NCBI GenBank assembly: GCA_030522415.1
Contig: CM060130.1
Location: 23,573,965-23,637,964 of the forward strand
DNA from: Channallabes apus
Taxonomy: Eukaryota; Chordata; Actinopteri; Siluriformes; Clariidae
Direction: 5' to 3'
Length of the DNA stretch: 64,000 nucleotides
Positions 1 to 9,769 of the stretch are shown piece by piece (positions within the stretch are counted from its first letter, which is position 1; each line of letters starts with the position of its first letter). Made by a program: the position numbers and the translations under genes. Below the pieces are notes generated by a model. That model saw only the letters and a list, made by a program, of their open reading frames with translations, made no database searches and was not told the DNA's origin.

Positions 1-344
1 AGTTTTTTATGCTTTTATATTTAAATTATGAATGCCTTAAACCTTTATTTGATGCAATTTAAAAAAAGGTAATTTGCTCAATCATTCAAAAGTGGTTTAT
101 ATCAAGTTTATAATTTCAGGTTAGATTTAGTAGAATATTTACATTAAGAAATATAGCCAACTCATTTATTTAGATTAAGAACAACTTTAAAAATTTGGTT
201 TGTTTCACCTTCAGAAATTAGTTTACATGAACTTAAAAATTTTAAGTTAGAGTAAAAGGTTTATTTACATTACGTCAATGCTAAAATATTAGGTGTGACA
301 GATTATTTCAATTGTTTTAATATAGCCTTTAATCTTCAATAGAT
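1..344. other. AT-rich spacer, nothing recognised
   Basis: No coding frame, repeat signature or RNA structure was recognised here. It ends where the truncated left repeat of the Tc1 element begins. Confidence 0.5.
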
Positions 345-1838
345 TGTCAATATTTTATTCAGAATAGAACATAGATGACAGATCAAAACTTTAATCCGAG
401 AAAATGTATCATTTTAAAGGAAAGATATGTTGATTCCAAATTTCACGGTGTCAACAAATCCCAAAAAAGTTGGGACAAGTAGCAATAAGAGGCTGGAAAA
501 AGTACATTTGAGCATAACGAAGAGCTGGAAGACCAATTAACAGTAATTAGGTTAATTGGCAACATGATTGGGTATAAAAAGAGGTTCTCAGAGTGGCAGT
601 GTCTCTCAGAAGCCAAGATGGGTATAGGATCACCAATTCCCACAATGTTGCGCAGAAAGATAGTGGAGCAATATCAGAAAGGTGTTACCCAGCGAAAAAT
701 TGCAAAGACTTTGCAGTTATCATCAACTGTGCATAATATCATCCGAAGATTCAGAGAATCTGGAACAATCTCTGTGCGTAAGGGTCAAGGGCGTAAAACC
801 GTACTGGATGCCCGTGATCTCCGGGCCCTTAAACGACACTGCACCACAAACAGGAATACTACTGTAAAGGAAATCACAGAATGGGCTCAGGAATACTTCC
901 AGAAACCATTGTCAGTGAACACAATCCACCGTCCCATCCGCCGTTGCCAGCTGAAACTCTACAGTGCAAAGAAGAAGCCATTTCAAAGCAAGATCCACAA
1001 GCACAGGCGTTTTCATTGGGCCAGGGATCATTTAAAATGGAGTGTGGCAAAATGGAAGACTGTTCTGTGGTCAGACGAGTCACGATTCGAAGTTCTTGTT
1101 GGAAATGTGGGACGCCATGTCATCCCGACCAAAGAGGACAAGGACAACCCAAGTTGTTATCAACGCTCAGTTCAGAAGCCTGCATCTCTGATGGTATGGG
1201 GTTGCATGAGTGCGTGTGGCATGGGAAGCTTGCATGTCTGGAAAGGCACCATCAATGCAGAAAAATATATTCAGGTTCTAGAACAACATCTAGTCATCTC
1301 TTTCAGGGAAGACCCCGCATTTTTCAACAAGATAATGCCAGACCACATTCTGCATCAATCACAGCATCATGGCTGCGTAGGAGAAGGATCCGGGTACTGA
1401 AATGGCCAATCTGCAGTCCAGATCTTTCCCCTATAGAAAACATTTGGCGCATCATAAAGAGGAAGGTGCGACAAAGAAGGCCCAAGACGAACAGTTAGAG
1501 GCCTGTATTAGACAAGAATGGGAGAGCATTCCTATTTCTAAACTTGAGAAACTGGTCTCCTCGGTCCCCAGACGTCTGTTGAGTGTTGTAAGAAGAAGGG
1601 GAGATGCCACACAGTGGTGAAAATGGCCTTGTCCCAACTTTTTTGGGATTTGTTGACAACATGACATTTTGATTCACCATATTTTTCCCTTAAAATGATA
1701 CATTTTCTCAGTTTAAACTTTTGTTCCGTGATTTATGTTCTATTCTGAATAAAATATTGACATTTGCCATCTCCACATCATTGCATTCAGTTTTTATTCA
1801 CAATTTGTTTAGTGTCCCAACTTTTTTGGAATCCGGTT

Positions 1839-1839
<1 letters not shown>
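345..1839 (+). mobile_element. Tc1/mariner element, left end truncated
   Basis: Long inverted terminal repeats surround a transposase. The stretch at about 345-480 is repeated inverted at about 1628-1765. Both arms carry the inner copy of the TTTTTTGGGA-type direct repeat (AAAGTTGGGACA at about 468-479, inverted at about 1628-1640). The outer copy, AGTGTCCCAACTTTTTTGG, is present only on the right (about 1811-1829), just before a TA that runs into a TA microsatellite. The left outer repeat is absent, so the left end was lost. Repeats with an inner and an outer direct repeat (IR/DR type) are the usual architecture of fish Tc1 elements. With one end missing and a broken transposase the copy should be immobile. 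Confidence 0.93.
564..1620 (+). pseudogene. Tc1 transposase, two frameshifts
   Basis: This encoded a DDE transposase that would cut and paste the surrounding Tc1 element in the nucleus. The first frame (from 564) gives the paired helix-turn-helix DNA-binding region, containing KGVTQRKIAKTL, and the first catalytic Asp in WSDES (codon 1074-1076). The protein then continues in a second frame, with the second Asp in FQQDNARPH (1331-1333) and the Glu in IENIW (1436-1438). The spacing fits DD34E. A third frame from about 1490 to 1620 holds the C-terminus. The frame changes lie at about 1290-1310 and about 1485-1495. All catalytic residues survive, but no single frame can make the protein, so it is a pseudogene of roughly 340 codons. 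Confidence 0.93.

Positions 1840-1908
<69 letters not shown>
1840..1908. repeat. (TA)n followed by (TG)n microsatellite
   Basis: About 49 bp of alternating TA runs into about 20 bp of TG. The TA target site of the Tc1 element appears to have been absorbed into, or to have seeded, the TA tract. Confidence 0.97.
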
Positions 1909-1909
1909 C

Positions 1910-2918
1910 AGGGCCGTGCAGAGACGTTTAAAGGGGCGGGTGCTCAAAGTTAAAAAAGATAGAACATGTTGAAAAACAACAATTCACATTCATAACGAAT
2001 ATGGAATTGCATCATACTGTATGACTGTCATCAGGTCAGGACAATGCAAAGCAAACGTAGCCTATGTTTTACCTGATGGCGTACAATGTTGCTGTTGATT
2101 ATTATATTATTAGTAATAATTTTTAAGAATCTATACACATAAAACACACAAACATGCACATGCAGTGCTTATTAAATGTTTAAACTGTACAGATACAATA
2201 ATTTTACTGCTGGAAAATCAGAATTTTATCTAATTTGAAATATAATCCTAATATTATCTGTTACTTAATATATTTTCTTTAAAAATAGTGTTTTTTTATA
2301 TCATAAATATAATAATCCATAATTATGTGGATATCCATATTAGATGGCTTTTAGTGAAATAAAACTGTAACTTACTTTAAAACTAAACATGGTCCCTAAA
2401 ACGGAGCTCTGGACACAGAGCTACAGACCCCCCTGTAACCCCCTTACCCAGTTAGCTAGCAGTTAATGACCACCACTACTTGTGCAGTTCATAAAAGGAC
2501 AGGTAATGTTTGTCGCGCTGTTGCACAAACAGCACGCTCATTTATTTCAATTCATTTGTTGTTATAGACTATAGTGTGCGTTGTACACCCTATTTACTGT
2601 TTTGCTACAGTCTGCACCTTCCAGTTAATTTGCCTGCTTCTCCTCCAGCTCCGCACCGTCCAGCCTGAAGAAAATGCCCGTGCACTTTGCGTGCTCGTAC
2701 CCAGCTCGTAACGAGCGCGCTCTGCCCTCAAGGGCGAGCATTGGTTAATGGCAGGCATGTGACTGATGCAAGCCAGATCCTTTTATTTAGCAAAATTGAG
2801 ATTAATAGTTAAATTTTATTGTTGAGGGGCAAAGACAGGGATCTATACGCACATACACAGAAAAAAGGGCACTTGAGGCATCCTGGAGGAAAGCCGCCCT
2901 CCCCCCTCTGCACGTGCC
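1910..2918. mobile_element. Non-autonomous element with imperfect terminal inverted repeats
   Basis: The left end AGGGCCGTGCAGAG is matched, inverted, by CTCTGCACGTGCCT at 2905-2919. Just inside each end, GGGTGCTCAA on the left pairs with a GGGCACTTGAGG stretch on the right. Both sides are flanked by TG-rich sequence, so the target duplication cannot be read with confidence. No transposase frame exists inside. The roughly 1-kb size and terminal repeats suggest a hAT-like deletion derivative, but the superfamily is inferred. Confidence 0.5.
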
Positions 2919-2980
2919 TATATGTGTGTGTCTTTACAGTATATACAACGTGAAAGCGCGCTCAGTTACAGCTCAGTCCC

Positions 2981-3705
2981 TCTTCTCACCTTTGATAGGT
3001 GAGAAGTTATCAAACCGGTTTCGGATGGGGGAATTGGCCCAATTGAGGATTTTAAAACTATTTAACAAGACCGAGACATCTCTGCCTAAAATGTATTTCT
3101 CCAGCAAAACATATAATAAATAGAAATAAAATGTTTAATATTAATAATATTGATCTTAGCTGGATGGTCTAATTCTCCAAACCGTTTAAGATAGACTTAA
3201 CACACTATAACTAGAATATTTACAAAACTGAGTTGTCTTATGAATAATAAAAAACAACTCATAACTCAAAAAGATCATATGTTTTTATATACTCTTTTAG
3301 ATCATAAATAGACATGAATTAACTATATATATATATAGTGTTATATATAGTTAATTCATGTCCATTTATGATCTAAAAAAATATATATATACTGTATATA
3401 TACTGTATGTATACTGTGTGTATACACAAACAGCAAAAAACATGATGAAAAGCAATAAAGTGCTTAGGGCTTTTCATGTTTTTTGCTATTTGTGTCCAGC
3501 ATTGAATAATTATTTCATCCATTATTTGACCACGGCTGGGAATAAGAGCTGGAATGTGATTGTGAATTTAGAGAGAGAGAGGTGTTTTGCTGGCGAAAAA
3601 CATTTTAGGCAGAGACGTCTACTCGGCCTTGTTAATTGTTTTTAAAACCCCCAATTCTACGAATTCCCCCATCAGCGAAATCATGAATGAAAGGTGAGAA
3701 GAGGC
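2981..3705. repeat. Foldback repeat with about 120-bp inverted arms and a nested palindrome
   Basis: The arm at 2981-3100 is repeated in inverted orientation at about 3585-3705. Shared blocks include CTCTTCTCACCTTT, GATGGGGGAATT and CTCTGCCTAAAATGT. Inside lies a second, near-perfect palindrome: 3298-3329 pairs with 3345-3376 around a short AT centre. A sub-block at about 3515-3565 (ending near CCATTATTTGACCACGG) recurs inverted at 42562-42615, so the unit is dispersed. No coding capacity was found. Confidence 0.75.
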
Positions 3706-3863
3706 ATTATAATACAGTGGGGGTTCTGTGGGTCTCCAAACTCAGAAGGCTACGTGTCAGCCGATAACTGCTCCTTTGATCTTCTGGTTACAGCGGCGCG
3801 CCGACTGCTGATGAGTAGCCTGTCCAAGCCAAGCTCTTCCCCAAAAAATAATGTGAATGTCTG

Positions 3864-4220
3864 TGTGACGGTTAACCCCTAGAGGGCGCCTAACGCCCGT
3901 TTTTGGTTGTTGGTTTTGTTTTGCAGTTTGTTTGTGTTATAGTTTAATGAAGACTTCATTTCCCAGTTTGCACCTCGGTCAGGTGACGTAGAAGCTCACC
4001 TGAACCGAGGGAAGTTAATGAGTTAATTATGTTTTATGTTTAGTATAAATAGCCTGGCTGAAGTTCAGTCAGGCGTCTAGCTTCCGTTGTATTTAAGTTT
4101 GTGTTTGGATGTTTATTTGACCTTTTGATGTTAATAAAAGGACTTTGCAAAACCGTCAGCTCGCCTCCGCAGTCATGCCGCGCACACACTCCAGACGCAG
4201 ACAGAGAAGGAAACGTGACA
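3864..4220 (+). mobile_element. Solo LTR (small), likely
   Basis: The unit starts TGTGACGG and ends CGTGACA. It is flanked by GTCTG (3859-3863) and GACTG (4221-4225), a one-mismatch 5-bp target duplication. It carries a TATA-like box (TATAAATAG near 4044) and a polyadenylation signal (AATAAAAGG near 4132), as expected of an LTR in plus orientation. Its start (CCCCTAGAGGGCGC) and the stretch after CCCAGTTT resemble the larger LTR at 59605-61014, so the two are probably related. No internal retroelement sequence adjoins it, which fits LTR-LTR recombination. Confidence 0.65.
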
Positions 4221-4639
4221 GACTGCAACAATCACTAACACGAATATATAAATTATATTTTCTTTACACATAATATTTTCATTATCTACAAGGGCATCGC
4301 TAGGCCATTTTTAGGGGGGCTTTAGCCCATCGTCCCCTTTAAATTTATTTAAAGTATTTTTTATGTCTGCCAGTTTCCAACAAAAAGCAGCGGTATTGTC
4401 AAAGAATCAACAGATAAATATTTAATATTATTGGCACCCACACAGTTTATTCCATTGTCCAGCCTCATAGCTGTGTTGTTTATATTGCTAATCAATGTAA
4501 GTTTAAAGTTATATGCTGTTTTCTGGTTACATTTGTCTGATTGTACCTGTACATAGAAAAAAGTTTATAGGGTACACACACACACACACACAGATATATA
4601 TATGCTTAATTAAATTCTTAAATCATCGTGTTCACCCAT
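4221..4639. other. Spacer with short (CA)n/(TA)n tract and a repeat fragment
   Basis: A short GGGCATCGCTAGGCC stretch near 4292 followed by a G-run looks like the edge of a dispersed element but has no partner end here. A CA tract then TA tract lies at about 4574-4603. No gene was seen. Confidence 0.4.
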
Positions 4640-4872
4640 GCACTGAAAAAAAGAACTTGTAAGATTTACTTGATAAAATCCTCTTAACAATTTGCACACA
4701 TAGATTTGAAGTAAATTTTATTGCTCCAATATTAAGTAAAACTCACCAGTAATTGTCAGGTAAAATCTACTTAATTAAATTAACAATCAAAGAAATCAAG
4801 TAAAAGTTACATAATTATATTTAATGCACAAATTAGATTTATTTAAAATAATCAAGTAAAGGTAATTCATTC
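4640..4872. mobile_element. MITE-like AT-rich repeat (AAGTAAA family)
   Basis: The segment is built of recurring AAGTAAA/TTTACTT words. GATTTACTTGAT near its left end (about 4666) is answered inverted by ATCAAGTAAA near its right end (about 4849). This is the pattern of a short non-autonomous DNA transposon. No coding content. Confidence 0.45.
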
Positions 4873-5185
4873 CCAGATAGCACACACACGTCGCAGAGAT
4901 AATGCATGATAATGCATGTTACAATGACCAAATATGATAATAAATAAATAAACCACACTCAGCTAATAATAAAACACAGATTCGTTTATTTTTTATTAAA
5001 AAAAATACATTTAATAACAAGCAAACATTTGATTAATTTATACAAAAACGAGAAAACGAGAATACAGTAACTTACAAATGAGGTCTCAATTTGAAAACAT
5101 GTACAAAACATAAAACACCACAAATAAGTATTAATCATAGAAACAAAATTAAACACCAACAGAAACGTTTTGTACTTTATGATTT
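4873..5185. other. Spacer; possible 3' UTR of the candidate small gene
   Basis: It begins with a CCAGATAGCACACAC fragment like the left end of the repeat at 6524. On the minus strand it would be the 3' UTR of the candidate two-exon gene, with TTTATT (AATAAA on the minus strand) at about 4985-4990. Confidence 0.35.
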
Positions 5186-5998
5186 TTAAATATGACCGTT
5201 AGATCCGTTGGTCAGGAAACTCCTGAAGTCAGATGCAGACACACTTTCAGTCACAAACTGCTGTGAAAAAATACTGAGATAGATATTCAATTAAAATTCA
5301 TGACACTTAATTTAGCAAATGAACAATATTTATACTTTGTTCCTCTCGCTTCACAACTCATGAGAATAGACCGAAACCAGAACTGAACCGGAGATTAAGG
5401 AAAAAGTGAGAAGCAAGAATCATGTGTGGAAAGATTAAGCATGCAAGGTTACAGGATGACTACTTCTTTTTATTGTCTGCAATGCGATTTAGACAAATTA
5501 GAGCTGCTGTCAATACTGTATGAACATATGTACAGGTTCTTTACAGTTGAAATTTAACTTGTAACTTATTAATAAAATTCGGATTCAGAAAAAAACGTTT
5601 ATTGCTAGTGCTCTTTTGCCATTTAATGCTTTAACACACACGACACAGTTTGTTCAGAAATGGCATCTCACTGGCGAGGCTTTGTCTGAACACGCCGTTT
5701 TCACGAGGGGTGGGGGTAAGAAACACACATCTCGGTTTATTAATCCGCGCTCGGTTCGTTATTATTTTATTTATTTATTTATTTACCACAGGACCCCTGG
5801 GGGGCTCCGTAGGTTCAGGTTTTTACACGAAAACGGTGTTTTGTGAATCTCCACACTATTAAAAACTGAAATATTGCTAATTGTACGTCCTGAGATTAAG
5901 ATGAACATTAATTGGGAGTCATGAAAGCGAGAATCACATCCAAAACAGAAAGCTAAACGTACCTCGAACACGACAAACTCCAGCTCCAGCCACGCCAT
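5186..5998 (-). CDS. Candidate two-exon small gene, function unknown
   Basis: I do not recognise this product. On the minus strand an ATG at 5998-5996 opens a 12-codon exon (MAWLELEFVVFE, 5963-5998). It ends GAG at a strong donor, GTACGT. A pyrimidine-rich acceptor ending TTTTTTCACAG sits at 5261-5262. The following exon (5186-5260) joins in the same phase and reads 24 residues, beginning QFVTESVSASDF, to a TAA. Past the stop, on the same strand, AATAAA signals lie at about 4985-5000. The region upstream of the ATG (6000-6260) is GC-richer with several CpGs, like a fish promoter. The 36-residue product is very short, so unseen exons or a chance alignment of splice sites remain possible. Confidence 0.3.
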
Positions 5999-6523
5999 GT
6001 AATACCTCCGTGATGATTCCCAACCGACTGATCCACAGCGCGGGCACAGCGTCTCCAAACACGCATGCACAGTTTAATTTGGACACATTTTCGGCTTCAG
6101 TAGACACACAATACTTCAGACTGAAACACGACTGCCCCCTACAGGTAATGAAGGGCATGTTCACAGCTTCCCGCACGCAGCCGCGCAAAGCCGCGGCAAG
6201 TCACGGGATCCCTTTTCTCGAAACGTGCGTTTTTAATGGCGACATCTGTAGGATTCTAAACAGAAGACTTTGAAACACGACTTTAAATAGACAAACTAAT
6301 TAAACTAAACAAGGTGCATGTGATCACAATTAACATCATGTGACTGACATGTGAGGTGCAATGCATACTGGGAACTGAAGTCTGGAACAAACATGAACAT
6401 GAAAGTCCTACAGAACACACACAACAGGAACACACAGGGAAAAAATGACAGTTAACAATTTACTGTGATTACTGATGTCATAATTATTGATATGATTGTA
6501 AACAATTTGTTTAAACCCCAGAT
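5999..6523. other. GC-richer stretch then spacer
   Basis: From 6000 to 6260 the sequence is CpG-containing (CCGCGCAAAGCCGCGG near 6181) in an otherwise AT-rich setting. It contains CTGTAGGGGGCAGT on the minus strand near 6130-6145, a CTCF-like word. It could be the promoter of the minus-strand candidate gene. The rest shows nothing recognisable. Confidence 0.35.
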
Positions 6524-6765
6524 AGCAGAACAACATTGAATCATCGTTGAATCAACATTAAAGCATCAACCAACTTGTCATTGTATCAATGTTGAAATTT
6601 CAATGTTAAATGTTGATTTTTCATCAGGTTTGCACCTTGAAATAATGTTATTTCAATGATGAAAAATAGATCAAGATGGGCATAAAATCAATGTTTGTTC
6701 AACGTAAATTCAATCACTTATTTTACATTGAATCAACATTGAAGCAATTATAGTTTAGTCTTGCT
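6524..6765. mobile_element. MITE-like hairpin repeat (CCAGATAGC / AATCAACATT family)
   Basis: The unit opens with CCCAGATAGC. It is composed of repeated forward and inverted ATTGAATCAACATT-type words that would fold on themselves, for example TGAATCAACATT near 6555 and again near 6733. The CCAGATAGC edge also occurs at 4873. Non-coding, non-autonomous. Confidence 0.5.
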
Positions 6766-7612
6766 TTATGAACAGCACGATTCTATGACAGTAAATCATG
6801 TCCGTTTTGATTTATTTCTTTAAATCAGAGACCATGTAGGGCTGAAAAGCTTTTTTTTTTTTTTTACAAAAAGTCAGTAACTCAACATCCTTCAGTTTAC
6901 ATGTAAACATATTTATTTATTTATGCTCCATACCCATTTAAACAGGAAGTAACATCACAATTACAATAAAACAACTATATAATAAAACACACTACAACTT
7001 ACATACAAATTATTATAAACTAGATGACAAAATGACTTTTTAGAAGAGAACTATTAGAAGAGATTAATTCTGAATTCATAAAACAGAATCTAACTGCCAA
7101 GAGAAGAGACTGGAAAACCATAATATAAAAATGGCAGCCTGCCTCAGCAAAATTCAGTCAAATAGAAACAACCAAGTCAGAGACACAACAGATGACTGAA
7201 ACATTATTCGTAAGTTGAAATGTATTTACTCAGCAAAACAGATAATAAGACATGAGTCTGAACTTATGGTTTTCCACCACGAGCAATTCCCCCCCCCAGC
7301 CGTTCTGGGGCATAACAAAGCCATTTCTGAACTGTTGAAGCAAAGAAACTCTGTGGCCTCCTTTTCTTCAGCTTTCAGCTGTTGTTGTTGTAGTGCATCT
7401 ATAGTGCATCTATAGAATGAAAAACAAACAAAAGGTTAGAACTATACAATGCTCTAAAAACTTGGAGTGGTAGTTGTTTATGAATGACAGAAGGTGGGTC
7501 CTAAATTTTTGGAAATGTGACTTTTACAAATGTACAGATATACAACATATGTTTTGAAATGTCCTACAATCTTCCATAGATACAATGCACACATTAGATT
7601 TTTTTTAATATA
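6766..7612. other. Spacer, no gene recognised
   Basis: Contains a T-run near 6850 and a segment at 7217-7246 resembling the foldback repeat near 3090 (AAATGTATTT...CAGCAAAACA). A 66-codon open frame at 7215-7415 has no recognisable domain and overlaps that repeat, so it is not called as a gene. Confidence 0.4.
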
Positions 7613-8974
7613 CAGGTCCTTCTCAAAAAATTTGCATATTGTGATAAAGTTCATTATATTCTGTAATGTACTGATAAACATTAGACTTTCATATATTTTA
7701 GATTCATTACACACAAACTGAAGTAGTTCAAGCCTTTTATTGTTTTAATATTGATGATTGTGGCATACAGCTCATGAAAACCCAAAATCCCTATCTCAAA
7801 AAATTTGCATATTTCATCCGACCAATAAAAGAAATGTTTTTAATACAAAAAAAAGTCAACCTTCAAATAATTATGTTCAGTTATGCACTCAATACTTGGT
7901 CGGGAATCCTTTTGCAGATTCTTGTGTCTCTCAACTTTCTCTTCACAATATCCCACAGATTCTCTATGGGGTTCAGGTCAGGAGAGTTGGCAGGCCAATT
8001 GAGCACAGTAATACCATGGTCAGTAAACCATTTACCAGTGGTTTTGGCACTGTGAGCAGGTGCCAGGTCGTGCTGAAAAATGAAATCTTCATCTCCATAA
8101 AGCTTTTCAGCAGATGGAAGCATGATCTCCTGATAGCTAGCTGCATTGACCCTGCCCTTGATAAAACACAGTGGACCAACACCAGCAGCTGACATGGCAC
8201 CCCAGACCATCACTGACTGTGGGTACTTGACACTGGACTTCAGGCATTTTGGCATTTCCCTCTCCCCAGTCTTCCTCCAGACTCTGGCACCTTGATTTCC
8301 GAATGACATGCAAAATTTGCAACCTGTAGCCCATTTCTTGCACACGCCTGTACACGGTGGCTCTGGATGTTTCTACTCCAGACTCAGTCCACTGCTTCCG
8401 CAGGTCCCCCAAGGTCTGGAATCGGTCCTTCTCCACAATCTTCCTCAGGGCCCAGTCACCTCTTCTCGTTGTGCAGCGTTTTCTGCCACACTTTTTCCTT
8501 CCCACAGACTTCCCACTGAGGTGCCTTGATACAGCACTCTGGGAACAGCCTATTCGTTCAGAAATGTCTTTCTGTGTCTTACCCTCTTGCTTGAGGGCGT
8601 CAATGATGGCCTTCTGGACAGCAGTCAGGTCGGCAGTCTTACCCATGATTGCGGTTTTGAGTAATGAACCAGGCTGGGAGTTTTTAAAAGCCTCAGGAAT
8701 CTTTTGCAGGTGTTTAGAGTTAATTAGTTGATTCAGATGATTAGGTTAATAGCTCGTTTAGAGAACCTTTTCATGATATGCTAATTTTTTGAGATAGGGA
8801 TTTTGGGTTTTCATGAGCTGTATGCCACAATCATCAATATTAAAACAATAAAAGGCTTGAACTACTTCAGTTGTGTGTAATGAATCTAAAATATATGAAA
8901 GTCTAATGTTCATCAGTACATTACAGAAAATAATTAACTTTATCACAATATGCTAATTTTTTTAGAAGGACCTG
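7613..8974 (-). mobile_element. Tc1 element with long IR/DR ends, internally deleted
   Basis: Termini CAGGTCCTTCT (7613) and AGAAGGACCTG (to 8974) are inverted copies. Each arm is about 220 bp and contains an inner direct repeat (CTCAAAAAATTTGCATAT at about 7795) echoing the outer one (about 7624). A TA precedes the left end; the right flank reads TG, one base off TA. The transposase runs on the minus strand. The roughly 1.36-kb length is shorter than a full 1.6-kb element of this type, and the transposase lacks internal and C-terminal segments. Confidence 0.93.
7881..8646 (-). pseudogene. Tc1 transposase, frameshifted and deleted
   Basis: The protein starts MGKTADLTAVQKAI at 8646 with an HTH region (KDISERIGCSQSAVSRHLSGK). 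It shifts frame at about 8290-8320 and continues with FCISF-like sequence, the second catalytic Asp (FQHDLAPAH) and the Glu (NPIENLWDIVKRK). The block that should hold the first catalytic Asp, between the GYR region and the FGNQG segment, is missing. The C-terminus is lost after RDTR, where the reading runs into the inverted repeat. Without the first Asp it could not catalyse cutting even if the frame were open. It is best read as a decaying deletion derivative. Confidence 0.92.
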
Positions 8975-9769
8975 TGTGTGTTATTTCAAAATCTGCAAAT
9001 GTTGTCCTACAATGTACATATTCAATGCTATGAAAACAAATATACTTAATGGAACAATGTAGTCTGTTATGTGCAAAAAAAAAACAAAAAACAAAAAAAA
9101 CCTGTAGGACCAAAAAAATAAATAAATAAAAAAATCAATCCGTGGCGACGGTTTTGCAATTTGTCCCCCGCACTCACAAATACTTAAACTGTTCCCTCAG
9201 TTTAACAAATCGTGGCCACGGATTAACAAACTGTATGCACAAATTTCCAATCCGTACGCTCAGATACCGTACTGTTTGCATATTTATTCTTAACATGAAG
9301 ACTTATTTTGGTGATTTTATTATAAGCTTTTTACCCAGAGTTAGATGCATGCTGCACTGTTAATGTTATTATTAAATAACGCCTATTATTACATTGCATT
9401 TAGTTTGAGAGCAAAGTAATGAGAACATAAACTGTACATTATTTGTTTTGTATTGCTTTTTACCTTCTCCTCAAACTCACACTGCTTTGACTTTGATTTT
9501 CAAAGTCATCGGATCACCATTGTTTTCACACTGTACTATCTGTGGTAGCATTTAGTTGCTGCTGTGTTCACACTGCACAATGAATTGGCGACAGGAGATT
9601 ACACACTGCATGACTTTACAATAGGATGAATCGCCAACAACTCTGTCTGGTGTGCAAGCTACAGCCAAATGCACACAAGAAGTGATAAGGAAACAACCCA
9701 AGATCATGCTGACATTGTGGTCTATAATTCCTCCCTGAACAAATAATAATTAAAAAAAGATGACGTCCT
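8975..9769. other. Spacer with repeat fragments
   Basis: An A-rich tract lies at 9078-9130. A short palindromic CGTGGCCACGG at about 9213 lies inside a segment (9138-9275) of several CGTGG/CCGTACG words, probably the edge of an old transposon. No coding region was supported. Confidence 0.35.

Noticed and set aside
443..643. Minus-strand 66-codon frame overlapping the Tc1 left end
   Set aside because: It is the complement of the terminal repeat and transposase start.
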